Of a DNA stretch of 64,000 bases, positions 1 through 10,097 are shown piece after piece. The DNA is taken from the NCBI GenBank assembly GCA_033065855.1, contig JAVXUO010002938.1:1-64000 (forward strand), in the 5' to 3' direction. The stretch's first letter is position 1. Every line of letters starts with the position of its first letter. Source of the DNA: Escallonia rubra. Its lineage: Eukaryota > Streptophyta > Magnoliopsida > Escalloniales > Escalloniaceae. The notes under the pieces are model-generated. The model saw only the letters and a list, made by a program, of their open reading frames with translations. It was not told the DNA's origin and made no database searches. A program made the translations under genes and the position numbers.

Positions 1-21
1 TGACAGGAAGCCAGATGGCCC

Positions 22-367
22 TGTTTGACACAATTTTTTTTTTCAGTTTTGAAAATTGGAAAAAAAGTTGCGTTTGGTAACCATTTTTTCTTTCTTTATC
101 AGTTTTAAAACTGAAGAAGAAGAAAAAAATTTAAAAATGAGTTTTTTTTTTAGACCACCACCCTCCCACCGCCGGCGACAGCCACCAGCCACCGTCACGC
201 CCCACCACAAAAAAAAACTCAAAATAAAAAATGGGTTATCAAACACCCAAAATGAAAACTGGGTTATCAAACACCCACTTGTTTTTGTAAAAAAAAAAAA
301 AATTAAACTGCTCTTTAATTTTTTTTTTTTACAAACTGAAAAAAAAAAAAAAATTTGTTGTCAAACA
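22..367. repeat. MITE-like inverted-repeat element
   Basis: The left end reads TGTTTGACACAA followed by a T-run and CAGTTT. The right end is its imperfect inverse: AAACTG, an A-run, then TTGTCAAACA. The interior has no coding signal and repeats the motif GGTTATCAAACACCCA, itself an inverse relative of the ends. This arrangement is typical of a short non-autonomous DNA element. I could not find a convincing target duplication, so the exact ends are approximate. It lies just upstream of the R3-MYB exons, probably in an intron of that gene. Confidence 0.45.
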
Positions 368-501
368 AAGCTTAGCCCGGCTTGAGCCAACATGATGCCT
401 CTTTTTCGGAAAAAATGAACACTTTTTCCTTTATTTCCTTTTGCTGCAAAGAAAGCAACTCCTTTGAATCTCCCTTGGTGAATTCGCACTGCTTGTTTCA
501 G

Positions 502-746
502 TGCAAAATAGCGAGGAGCCGGGACTCGAATTCTCTGAAGATGAAGCAGCACTTATAATTAGGATGTACAATTTGATTGGAGAGAGGTTTGTTGTATTTT
601 TTTTTTTTTGGCCTTTCTTTCTTTTCTTGTTAAGACTTTTGATTGTCATATTGATCATCAGATGGTCTCTAATCGCTGGAAGGATTCCCGGACGAAGCGC
701 AGAGCAGATCAAAAAGTACTGGAATTGTCGACACACTTTCAAGTGA
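502..746 (+). CDS. R3-MYB transcription factor, CAPRICE/TRIPTYCHON type (partial, last two coding exons)
   Basis: Exons 502-586 and 662-746 are joined across a 75-bp GT-AG intron, with the splice inside an Arg codon (AG/A). The product contains EFSEDEAALIIRMYNLIGER followed by WSLIAGRIPGRSAEQIKKYW and ends soon after. This is a single R3 MYB repeat with no activation domain. In this family such proteins compete with R2R3-MYBs for bHLH partners and so repress trichome or root-hair fate or anthocyanin synthesis. The bHLH-contact pattern L-x2-R-x3-L-x6-L-x3-R is intact, but the acidic residue normally just before the first Leu is Ala. A good acceptor (TTGTTTCAG) precedes 502, so the first coding exon lies upstream, probably outside the window. 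The stop is TGA at 744-746. Confidence 0.85.
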
Positions 747-1198
747 ATGAAGATTCACAGGCATGCAGACTGGGAGGAGTAACATGTTGCCATTTGCCAT
801 TCAAAGGAAACAAAATAAAAACATGTTACTGTCGGGTTGTAGGGTTAATTTTTGGGGCTCAATATGTGTTCCACAATCCACCTTGCTTGTTTTGTGAATG
901 TGCACAAGAAAATTTATTTGAAGGAAAAGTCCACAGTTCGTTCCTCGGGTTCTGCTTGTGCTGCAGTAGGCTGTCCCAAGCTGAACATAAGACTGCTTGG
1001 TTTTCTTTAGAAAAGGAACCAGAGAGCACAACATGGGGGCATCAGCATCTTTCTTTCATTCCAACGTAGCAAGCAACTAAATTAAGCAACAAAGTAAACC
1101 AGCATATATAACATGGGACACTAAATTTCATGTATATAATCGTACGCAATAATGCCAAAAAATTATTGGAAATTCATAGTCTTAGTTGGTGCAATACA
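747..1198. other. Spacer between convergent R3-MYB and BBE-like genes
   Basis: This holds the two 3' flanks. Open frames here are short, lack family resemblance and overlap each other. I see no RNA gene or mobile element. Confidence 0.5.
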
Positions 1199-2815
1199 TC
1201 AATCACCACTCTTCTTCCGCCGTGACGAAAGAGGAGGAATGCTTTGCTCATTCCTGAAGAAATTACCAGGATCCACCCTGGTTTTCACTTTAACCAACCT
1301 TTTGAAATTGTTCTTGAAATACTTGGTGCCCCATATGCTTGCTTGTGCGTCACTTGTGTTGCCCTTTTCGTTCACTCCAATATCAAGATCTCTGTAATTG
1401 ATATACGAAGCTCTTGGAGACTTGGAAGCATAGGGAGCCATGTAACGGTAGAGCCTTCTTATCCATTTTATATGCCTCTCGGCTGACACTTTGTCTTCTT
1501 CAGTCCAATACACCAAGTGCTGGATTTTGTACAAATTTCCAGCTCTGTGTGGAAAAGGAATTGCAGACTCAGAAATCTCTTCCATCTTTCCGCCATATGG
1601 ATTCAGAACCAACTGAGCGGCCTTCGCCTCGTCTTCGTAAAAGAGTTTCCATATCCCTTTGATTCCTTCCTTCGATATAGGTTTCGTAATGAAATCCGAT
1701 TTGGCTTTGAAATACGGCTTATCAGCTTGAGTCCTGTTCAACAAAACCTCAAGTGGTTCACCACTTGGGATACCGTCATGATAGAGTACAGATTCGATCC
1801 AACTCATTTCCTTACAGTCTTCTTCTGCTAACCCTAGTTGAGGGAAGCTTTCTTGCATCAATGAAAGAAGCCTGTCGCGTCTACCAAGAAACAAGGAGAT
1901 GAAGAAAGCTTGTATTGTTACCTTACCATCTCGCGTTGTGTTTCTTCTTACATTGATCCTGATGAACAAATCTTCATGAAGTTTGCTGGCAACAGATTGC
2001 CATTGGTGAAAAAGATTGGTGGCATTTTGTTCTATGGTCTTTCTCACTGTGAATACGGTCACAGTTTCTGGAACTGGAACCAACTTTATTTTCCAATCGA
2101 GAATGACTCCAAAACTAGCACCTCCACCTCCTCTGATTGCCCAAAAAAGGTCTTCTCCCATGGATTTTCTGTCCAGAATTTCACCATCTACGTTAACCAA
2201 GCGGGCATCAATGACATTATCGGCAGCAAGGCCATACTTTCGTAGCATATAGCCGTACCCTCCCCCACTGACGTGTCCACCAACACCAACCGTGGGACAA
2301 ACACCGGCTGGAAAGCCGAGAACTTTACTTTTCTCGGCAATCCTGTAATAAAGTTCACCAATAGTTGCACCGGTTTGAACCCATGCAGTACTAGTTTCAG
2401 TGTCCACAGAGATCGATCTCAAGTTGATCATGTCAAGTATGATAAATGGTACTTGAGAAACATAGGAAAGACCTTCGTAATCATGGCCACCGCTTCGAAT
2501 CCTAATCTGCATGTCATGTTTCTTGGCACATTTTATGATGGTAGGGATTTGGGATTCATCCACTGGGGTAACAATTACAGCAGGCTTCGGGGTGTCGGAT
2601 GAGATGAATCGGAGGTTTTCTATGGAGAACTGCAAGATAGGAAGGAAAGAAGAGTTGTTTGGGGTGTAAATGATTTGAGAGATGGAGGTGGAATTTTGAG
2701 ACTCAATGGACAGGCACTGAAGGAAATCTTCATGATTTCGAGCTGAGGCTGCCCATGAAGATGAGAAGAGAAGAACAAACACAAATGAGAGCACTGAAGT
2801 TCTCTGAGTTTTCAT
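1199..2815 (-). CDS. Berberine bridge enzyme-like FAD-linked oxidase
   Basis: Intronless gene encoding 538 residues when started at 2815. An in-frame ATG at 2848 would add 11 residues, but the hydrophobic signal peptide (SVLSFVFVLLFSSSWAASA) follows the 2815 Met more naturally. An FAD-binding PCMH-type domain spans roughly residues 75-250, with the two flavin-attachment residues of the family: His111 in SGGHDYEG and Cys173 in GVCPTVGVGGH. Their 62-residue spacing equals that of berberine bridge enzyme, so bicovalent FAD is expected. The C-terminal BBE motif INYRDLDIG is present. Family members oxidise carbohydrates, monolignols or alkaloids outside the cell or in the secretory path; the substrate cannot be told from sequence alone. 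The frame is complete with no visible damage. Confidence 0.93.
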   Translation of the reverse strand: MKTQRTSVLSFVFVLLFSSSWAASARNHEDFLQCLSIESQNSTSISQIIYTPNNSSFLPILQFSIENLRFISSDTPKPAVIVTPVDESQIPTIIKCAKKHDMQIRIRSGGHDYEGLSYVSQVPFIILDMINLRSISVDTETSTAWVQTGATIGELYYRIAEKSKVLGFPAGVCPTVGVGGHVSGGGYGYMLRKYGLAADNVIDARLVNVDGEILDRKSMGEDLFWAIRGGGGASFGVILDWKIKLVPVPETVTVFTVRKTIEQNATNLFHQWQSVASKLHEDLFIRINVRRNTTRDGKVTIQAFFISLFLGRRDRLLSLMQESFPQLGLAEEDCKEMSWIESVLYHDGIPSGEPLEVLLNRTQADKPYFKAKSDFITKPISKEGIKGIWKLFYEDEAKAAQLVLNPYGGKMEEISESAIPFPHRAGNLYKIQHLVYWTEEDKVSAERHIKWIRRLYRYMAPYASKSPRASYINYRDLDIGVNEKGNTSDAQASIWGTKYFKNNFKRLVKVKTRVDPGNFFRNEQSIPPLSSRRKKSGD

Positions 2816-2848
2816 GTCCCCTATGAACTCAAGAATCAATGTGTACAT

Positions 2849-4782
2849 ATTAACTATTTAGATCCATAACTTATAGTGAGTGCCTCAAGGAGATATCTTG
2901 TTTGAAGATTGACAGGATGTGAAACTTGGATTTGCGTTACAATGTAGCTTGAAAAACCTTATGAAGGTTAAGCAAATTCGAGCATGTACTCTGATTAGAT
3001 TTCTACCCAAGAAAGGTGAAACAAAAAACAACCCTTAATTGGGCAAGTAGTAGTTGTAATTAAACTAGAGTATGAATGCGCCTGCAGGACATAAAAATTC
3101 ATCCAAAGGGTCAACTAGTTAACCTCAAACTCATAACATATTGTCCATCCAAAAGAAACTGCCGTCATTGACTTCGGACACTTTAATGAGAGTGAAATAG
3201 TGCAATTAATATCACCTTTCAGCAGTTCATTTTCATGCATACCCTTGTCAAGGACTGGGATCTTCTGTATAACGTCTCTGTAATAAAAAAATATCGCTAA
3301 ATATTTTTGTAGGTGATAAAACATTGTCATATTAGATTTTAACAATAGCGATAAAACACTTTGAATGATGATTTTTTATCCTACAGTTGTTATATCAGAT
3401 ATGTTATACAGTAAATTATCTTTATCTCCTTGTTGTTAATGGTTGGACTCTGGTAGTATTCTAACACGTAACATTATGGGAATTAACGGGCAAAGTGTAC
3501 GAATTATTACTCACTTTGGAAAGTCAAACAAATTATGCGGGATTTCCAAAACAATACTGTCACGCTCACCGTATGTGTCAACATTAACATTAACACTCCG
3601 CAAAGATGATCGTGTTGGGACAAAAATACCCCTAATATAGAAAAGATTTCAGTAGAACTAAAGGGCAAACATGTCATTTTCCCTCCCTTCCACAATCCCC
3701 CTCACCCTCACGGCCGGCCAAATCCTATTTTCGTCTATCCACTCACGAAGCCCTACCACCACCACGCACGGTGGCCTCACAGATCTGGTCGCGGGCGCCG
3801 TATGCAACAACCACGGCAGACCCTCAGGAACCTCTGCTACCACCACTTGCAACACCTCCTTACAGACCTGGAAGTTTAATGGATGATCCTATGGTCATTA
3901 GACAGAGCTGGAAGTTTAATGGATGATCGTATGGTCATTAGAAGAGAAATCAGGGGCAGAGATGTTATTGCTTTATTCTGACACCTGGAGTTGGACGTGG
4001 TGGCTGCTAGGCTGTCTCCGGTGATCGGCAATGGTTGCTGGGGTGGCGATACGTACCAGATTTGTCCATAAAAATTACATGGTCAGGTTAGATTTTGATT
4101 GTGGATATCTATGTTGGTAGCTGACTGAGATTTCATAGGTGGGCAGTTCAGATTTTGTTGAACGTGGAGGTTGGGGATTCGATCGGAGGGAGCGACCTAT
4201 AGTCGATGTTGACGGTAGGGCTGTAAAGTGGTGGTGTCTATTGGCCTGTTGTGATGGTTGTGGGTGGTGCAAACTGGAGTTGACGCTAATTCTGACCAAA
4301 AAAAATTGCTCTATACCCTAGCAGAACCACTCAATTATAAGGGCTTCTTTGATAGGTTATCTCAGAATTCCTCTTGTATTCACTATCTCAATTGACCATA
4401 ACCCAGTAAAGGTTGTGTGGATTGGACAAATCTGTGCCCCGGATGCCACCATCATTACTAGCACCTTTAAAAATGTACTCAAATTCCAGGCCAAGTCTGG
4501 AACAAGCAAAGGAGATCTTCCCAGTCCAAGAAGAGCCAGTCCCCTCCTTCCTCTCTCATGCAAAAAGTGTAAGTTTATAGTAGATCAATTGGTTCAGCTT
4601 TGAAGTAGATTTATCATTCTCCATCAACAAATGTACAAGAACAAGGACTTTAATACAGATATATAAAAGAGCAAGATGCGCAAAGTCCCGTATTCATATG
4701 GAAAATACAAGAATTTTCCCTTTTAGAACACACAGTTTTTCCAATCCCCTCCCACCCCCACCCCCATCCCTTGCTTCTGATA
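2849..4782. other. Gene-free spacer between the BBE-like gene and CRIPT
   Basis: It contains the 5' flank of the BBE-like gene and the 3' flank of CRIPT. Only short open frames without family resemblance occur. The one clear structure is a small direct repeat at 3868-3942. Confidence 0.5.
3868..3942. repeat. Direct tandem repeat, 40-bp offset, two copies
   Basis: CTGGAAGTTTAATGGATGAT starts at 3868 and again at 3908, continuing with CTATGGTCATTAGA and GTATGGTCATTAGA. Only one mismatch is seen over the shared 34 bp. It is non-coding. Confidence 0.8.
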
Positions 4783-7700
4783 TCATACATTGCTTTGTTT
4801 ATAGTTCTTGGTGTCAAGTACTTGCTTACCGCACATTGCACACGCTCCTGGAAAATAGAGCAAAAGCAAATTAGGTCACGTTGTAAAGCAACAGATAAAC
4901 AGACACGGGCAACACGAAAACAGTCAACACTTGCCTTTAGTGTAAGCACAAGTATGACAGTACTGGGCATTCTGGTGAACTTGCTGCTTGCATATGATGC
5001 ACTTGGTTGTTCCATACGGTGTCCATCTGGAAATAGGTCAATCTCTGGATTTAAGTAAATTGAACGATAAAATACATAAAGTCCGAAATAAAATCTTTGT
5101 ATAGGGTAGCTATGTTGGGCCATGCAGAACAGAGATTCTACATTTTTGTGAGTGCAATATGGATTCTTGACCATCAACAACATTAAAGCAATAAAGATCA
5201 GCGACACTCGGGGTGGTTGGCACCTAAGGGGATCATTTCGGGCTGGTTTACGGTTTGCTTTTAGGGTGAGCAGCTCTGTTCTAGGTTAGAATGTGGAGTG
5301 GGGAAAGAGACCTTTAGGTGGGATTCCAAACTCTATTTAGTCTAGCTAGGGGTACCTCCTTTTTGCTATGGCTTTGCTGAGATGATAACTGGTTATGGCA
5401 TTGTGTGGAATCCAGTGTTTAGATGGAATTTATACTTCATAACTCTCGTAAACTTGGTTCAGAGGAGGATAAAGTGCTTCCAAAGGGTATCCCAAAAGCA
5501 TATCCCAAAGACTGTTGGAAGAGTAAGTTTCGAGTGGCAAGTGGTTTGGTAGTTTAAGGCCCCAAAGGAAGACGTCTTATAGTTGCCATGCAGCTTGGTC
5601 AGCTATTGTGAGGGGGGAAGGTTTTGTAGGATGGTGTCTCATGTGCAAGGCAAATGAGGAGAGTGTTGATCACTTTCATCTCCAATGTCCGCTGGTAACA
5701 TAATTATGGGACTTTAAAGTTTTGATGGCTCATACTGCGGTGAAAATTCAAGTTAGTTAGTTGCTTGGACATGACTATGTCTTTCACTCTTATTCGGTTT
5801 GGTGCATCTGCTGGACGTGCAACGGTGGGCTCTTTCAAAATGAAAAATTGCCCATTGCTCCTATGTAAATTGCTTTTGGAGTCTAGGCCGTTCCCTATGG
5901 AGTTTTACTGTGGACGTTTTGGAGGTACCCAATATTTTTTTTGATAAATACAAGTTTGTCAGAAAGAATGACCCCCGAGGCGCAGACAACCCAATCACAA
6001 AAAGAAGACCAAAGCACCATAAAGGTGCCCTAGCCGCACCAAAAAACCCAAACAAATCAGTCAACACCACATCAAATCCACCTCAAACAGCTGATCCTAT
6101 TAATCATACTTGTGATCATTTTGGCGAACAACAAAGCACTAGGATAGAGGTGGGGAAGAGAGAAAAAATAGAGCTCAAATCCTTCAAGCTCAGAAGCATA
6201 AAAAACCTAACTTATAGTCGTCAACTCCGAATGTGTAGGGGATGTTCGGAAAGGGTCAGTGCATGTTGGTGTCGGGTCCAACACAGCACCTTTCTAGAGC
6301 CGAGTGAAAGAAACGGCTTATAAATTTGCAGATAGTTAAAAATGACAGATTCAAATGTAGTACAATCACTTGAAACCATTATAAAAGGGGCAAAACCCAT
6401 ATTTGGTAGCATAACCGGGGGCACGGCATACAATGGACTGAAACCATTGGATGTTTCGGCCTTTAGGCTCTCGAAGAAATAAGAAAATACGACATAAACA
6501 TGAATCGAAGTGTCAAATGGCCGTGAACCCTCCCTCTTCCTCCCTCTCCCCCGCCCCTCCTTCCCTCCGTCTCCCTCTCCCTCAATCCCTCTCACTCTAT
6601 CCCTCTTCCTCTCCCTCTTCCTCACAGTTGACTGACGACTACACGATATACACTTCAATTTAACAGATCTAGGTCACCTAAACCATACACCAGATGCACT
6701 CGATCGACTTCAGAAACTGCGTGCATTACATGAGCCTAGGAGAGTCAAACCCAAATGAAAAAATTCTTCTCTCTTTGAAACTGTTGACCTTTGATTTACA
6801 TATCTTGCCATTCGAATGATTACATATATTAGAGGTCTACATCTTCTAGTTAGTTCTGAGCCTACCAATTTAAAACCCTCTTCTTACCAAAGCTTCTCTC
6901 CATAGTCCATACTCTTGTACCATTATTCATGGCTTTCTCATCAACCGATACAACCTCATCTAGTAAAACAGTCTGAAATCAATAAAAAACTTAAGGTTTA
7001 AAGAGCGAACTGCCTAAAGTATATATTCCCACCGTTTTATCAGATTTTCTCCATTGACTATTTGTGAATTCCTAGGATAGATTTAGAACATGAAAACACT
7101 TACTTTTTTCCTAATGCAAAATCTACTCCCTCCCATTCATTGAATTTTGACAGTTTAAAATTACTGTGATAGATTCTGTACATATAAACACCTATTCCCT
7201 CTATTTCATTTGATTTTCCTCTTTGACAGTGTGCAAAATCATAGGACTGATTTTGGTACATGTACACCTTGAATTAAACCCAAATAGCAACCAAAAAAAA
7301 GAAGAACTTTCCAATAGTAACTTCTTAACCATATCAATATATTCTCCCTCCGATTTTCTCCTTTTGACTTTTTCTGACTTCCTACAATAATTTAGTACAT
7401 ATGTACACGTTGCCTTTACTCTTATGTGGTTACCATAGCTTACCTGCCAAACGACACTTGTCTCATTTAATTGCTATTTGAGTTCACTACAATGTTTACA
7501 TGTATCGGAATGTACCTCGGGTTTCACTTAAAGGAAAAATCCATCTAAATGGAGAGAGTATTAATGAATAATTTAGGTTAGATAAATAACAAAATAATTG
7601 AAAATTTACTCGAGTTCGAGGCTCAAAGTTACCAACAAGCATAACCGTTTAGTACGACGAATCACCTTTGCTTAAAATCTGTAATTCTTAACTAAATCCA

Positions 7701-8103
7701 ATGTTACATAAGAGAACGAATCACCTTTGCTTGCAATGCGTAATTCTTAACTAAATCCAATGTTACATAAGAGAAATAAGATATATACAGGTAGAGAAAT
7801 AGGCATAAAAGAAAAAAGAAAAAGAAACCTGCTTTTCTTGGAGAGGAGTTTGTTCTCGTTAATTTTGCGGCCGCCGCCTTCGGTGGTGTTGCTGGCGCCG
7901 TCTTTCCACTTGTCCGGCACTATCACCTTCGACAGCTTCTTCTCACCTGCATTCCAATTCGATTCAATTCAGTTCAATTCCTTCAAATTGAAACCCTAGG
8001 TATTCAATTCATACGTATCGCAGATACCTCTATTTAGTCAACTGTAAAAATTATGTGCAAGAACGAGATTAAGAAAGAGCAACTTACACTTTTCGCACAC
8101 CAT
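4783..8103 (-). CDS. CRIPT: CRIPT, cysteine-rich PDZ-binding protein homolog
   Basis: Four coding exons (8103-8088, 7946-7829, 5026-4935, 4847-4783) join to a 96-residue protein, the usual family length. It starts MVCEKCEKKLSKVIVPDKWK and ends QVLDTKNYKQSNV. Four CxxC pairs are visible: residues 3/6, 54/57, 68/71 and 78/81, consistent with zinc binding. In animals CRIPT was first known as a PDZ ligand; it has since been found in the human activated minor (U12-type) spliceosome, so a splicing role is the better guess in plants. Intron 1 (8087-7947) is GT-AG. Intron 2 (7828-5027, 2802 bp) has a weak donor GTTTCT. Intron 3 (4934-4848, 87 bp) begins GCAAGT, a GC-AG intron. Every codon split at the junctions restores the conserved protein, so the model is firm. 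Confidence 0.95.
5480..5940 (+). pseudogene. Decayed LINE fragment, zinc-binding region of reverse transcriptase, antisense in CRIPT intron 2
   Basis: Plus-strand translation across several frames gives FRVASGLVV, then CHAAWSAIVRGEGFVGW and WCLMCKANEESVDHFHLQCP. This is the C-x2-C...H-x-H-x2-C pattern of the zinc-binding domain at the C-terminus of plant LINE reverse transcriptases. Stops and frameshifts interrupt it throughout. It lies opposite in strand to CRIPT and partly explains why this intron is so long. Confidence 0.7.
6530..6628. repeat. Pyrimidine-rich CCCTCT/CTTCC low-complexity tract
   Basis: About 100 bp of imperfect CCCTCTCC and CTTCCTC units lie inside CRIPT intron 2. Apparent open frames through it are composition artefacts. 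Confidence 0.7.
7126..7561. mobile_element. Candidate Stowaway-like element with internal degenerate repeats
   Basis: The left end reads TACTCCCTCCCATT. The right end, reverse-complemented, reads TACTCTCTCCATTTAGATGG. These resemble the TA-flanked CTCCCTCC termini of Stowaway MITEs. Inside are at least two more degenerate units of the form CTCC..., TTTGAC..., GTACAT..ACAC (near 7191 and 7340), and a related unit lies outside at 7029. It could instead be a decayed tandem repeat. It sits in CRIPT intron 2. Confidence 0.4.
7657..7774. repeat. 59-bp tandem duplication
   Basis: ACGAATCACCTTTGCTT begins at 7657 and again at 7716. Both copies run through GTAATTCTTAACTAAATCC to AATGTTACATAAGAGAA. 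They are nearly identical, which suggests a recent slippage event, in CRIPT intron 2 close to exon 2. Confidence 0.85.
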
Positions 8104-9780
8104 TGTTACGCAGAATTTCCGGATTCGCAGAGCGGATGTATCAGAGAGAAAGCGAGAGCCCTAATTTTGTGTTTGTAGATCAAATCCAAAACTAAACGGG
8201 TTTGAGTCGGGTAAGGCGGGTAAATTAGGTCCGTGGACAATGACATTCTTTAATGTCAAAAGACTAATTTTTTTTAGTGACGAATGAGAATGACAACGTG
8301 ACATGGACATAAAATTTGAAATACTAGCCCTCAGATTAACTTGCAGACATGAATGCTACGCAAGTCTATTTTTTTGTATGGTTTATGCAACCATCGAAGA
8401 TGGTGTGCCTCCGGTTAGTTGGGGATGCTGCAAAAGTTGCTTATAGTAGTTTTTTCCGTATCCATTTTTTCAGTTTTTTCTGTACGTTTATCATTTTTAT
8501 TTTCATTTTCACCAACTTTTTTGAATCCATTCTTGTATGTTTACCATTTTTTACACTATTTGTACATATTTTTTTTTCATTTTAACCCTACTTTTAACCT
8601 AACAAATTATTTATATACCTTTCATTTACCTTCCCAACAGCCCTTCGTACCCACCCCAGAACAAAGTTACGTTGGTTTCCCTCCCCTTTCCCCTTCATTT
8701 TTTCCCTGGGCCCACATTGATGTGACATCCCCTTCCTCTTCACGAATTCATGTAACTCCCTCTTTTCTTTCCTGTAATTCCATCTTCTATTTCCCTATTC
8801 GTGTAATTCCCCTTCCCCTTCCTTCCCCTTCCCTGTTCGTGGAAAATGGAGGTGTTCGTGGAAAATGGAGTAGATCCGCTTCCCTGTTCGTGGAAAATGG
8901 AGGAGATCCCTTCCCTGTTCGTGGAGGAAAATGGAGATAAACGAGAGATAGAAGAGAGAGTTAGGGCTCTATGACGTTGCAACTAGCTGTCAGAGAACAT
9001 GGCCAAAAATTATGAACAGTGAATGGCGGCTTTGATATTTTCTGACACAGAGAGCAGAGAGTTTTCGTTTATTTTTTATTTGAAACGAATACGAAAAAAG
9101 ATAAAAGTACCTAAAACATGGTATCTTTTTCACCATCATTACAAAAAATGAAAACAAAATTCTGTAAACGTACGGCCCTTAAGTAGTGTTAGGTTATATT
9201 TCTACTGTACAAAAAAAAGATCTTGAACTATTAGCATGTGATGAATGTTGTACAAGCATGTAAAGTTCTTCTCTTCTTCAAATAAGTTATATTTGTAGTT
9301 GCACACAGTAGACTAATGATTCGTCACACTTTCTCAATGTTCTAGTTCCAATTTTCTTGATGAGATATTTTTTGCACCATTTCCAAGGTTAGGCTACAAG
9401 TATACACAATGTACTACGAATACTGTTATAAGTTTTGAATATGTAAACCAAAATTTAACTTTCAAAACATGTATCGAGTATTTTAAAACACTTGATCAGA
9501 GTCTATTTAAACACTGATTGTACTTGTAACATTGCATCTCATCGTAAGAAGTTCATTGACAGCTAATAATGACCTTTGGTCATAGAATAAAGTGTGTAGA
9601 AGTACATTATGATGTCAAAATGAGTCCTCATTTCGTTTTAGTCATCCTTATAATCTTTTTAATTCGTTACCACAATTATGAAATTGAGGAGTATAAAAGA
9701 GATCGCCTTGCAATTTCCGTATCACCAAAAAAAAAAAAAAATCGCAAAAAAACAAAGGTTGAACAAATTGAATGAATCGA
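8104..9780. other. Gene-free spacer upstream of CRIPT and downstream of XTH
   Basis: The first ~100 bp is the presumed CRIPT 5' leader and promoter. From 8430 to 8840 the strand is strongly T/C-rich, which gives long but meaningless open frames. No RNA gene or coding homology was seen. Confidence 0.5.
8836..8940. repeat. Minisatellite built on GTTCGTGGAAAATGGAG
   Basis: Four copies of GTTCGTGGAAAATGGAG (the last with an extra GGA) occur within about 105 bp, spaced roughly 22-42 bp apart and separated by variants of TAGATCCGCTTCCCT. Open frames crossing it are translated repeats, not genes. Confidence 0.8.
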
Positions 9781-9794
9781 CTAATTATCATGTT

Positions 9795-10097
9795 ATCCAA
9801 TACAAGATGGTATGAAAAAAATAGTACAATAGATTTTAATTGGTAATAATACACCTGAATTGAAAACAAAAAATTTATTAGCCATTGTTCATCAATCCTA
9901 TGGCACAAAAAAAAAAAAAAAAGGAAGAACAACGAGGGCCAAAAAATTGAATAATTTTATAAATGAATTAATAAACACGTTTTCCAATACAAGATGGTAT
10001 GAAAAAGTAATACGATGTATTCCATTTAGTAATACAACACGATGAATTGAAACAAAAATTAATAAATTATTGCCATTTGTTCATCACTCCCATGGAC
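9795..10097. repeat. 187-bp-offset direct duplication at the 3' end of the XTH gene
   Basis: TCCAATACAAGATGGTATGA occurs at about 9796 and 9983, and the two copies stay alignable to TTGTTCATCAATCCTATGG and TTGTTCATCACTCCCATGG. The second copy includes the XTH stop codon and its last codons; the first is a diverged downstream echo. The 3' UTR and terminal codons of XTH were therefore duplicated in tandem. Confidence 0.75.

Noticed and set aside
56-742. Several overlapping open frames on both strands near the left edge
   Set aside because: They run through homopolymers and the MITE-like repeat; only the R3-MYB exons have family support.
4650-5207. A 185-codon minus-strand frame
   Set aside because: It crosses CRIPT exon 3 in the wrong frame and reads through two introns; the spliced CRIPT model explains the region.
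8349-8940. Open frames rich in Phe, Ser and Pro
   Set aside because: Composition artefacts of a T/C-rich tract and a minisatellite.
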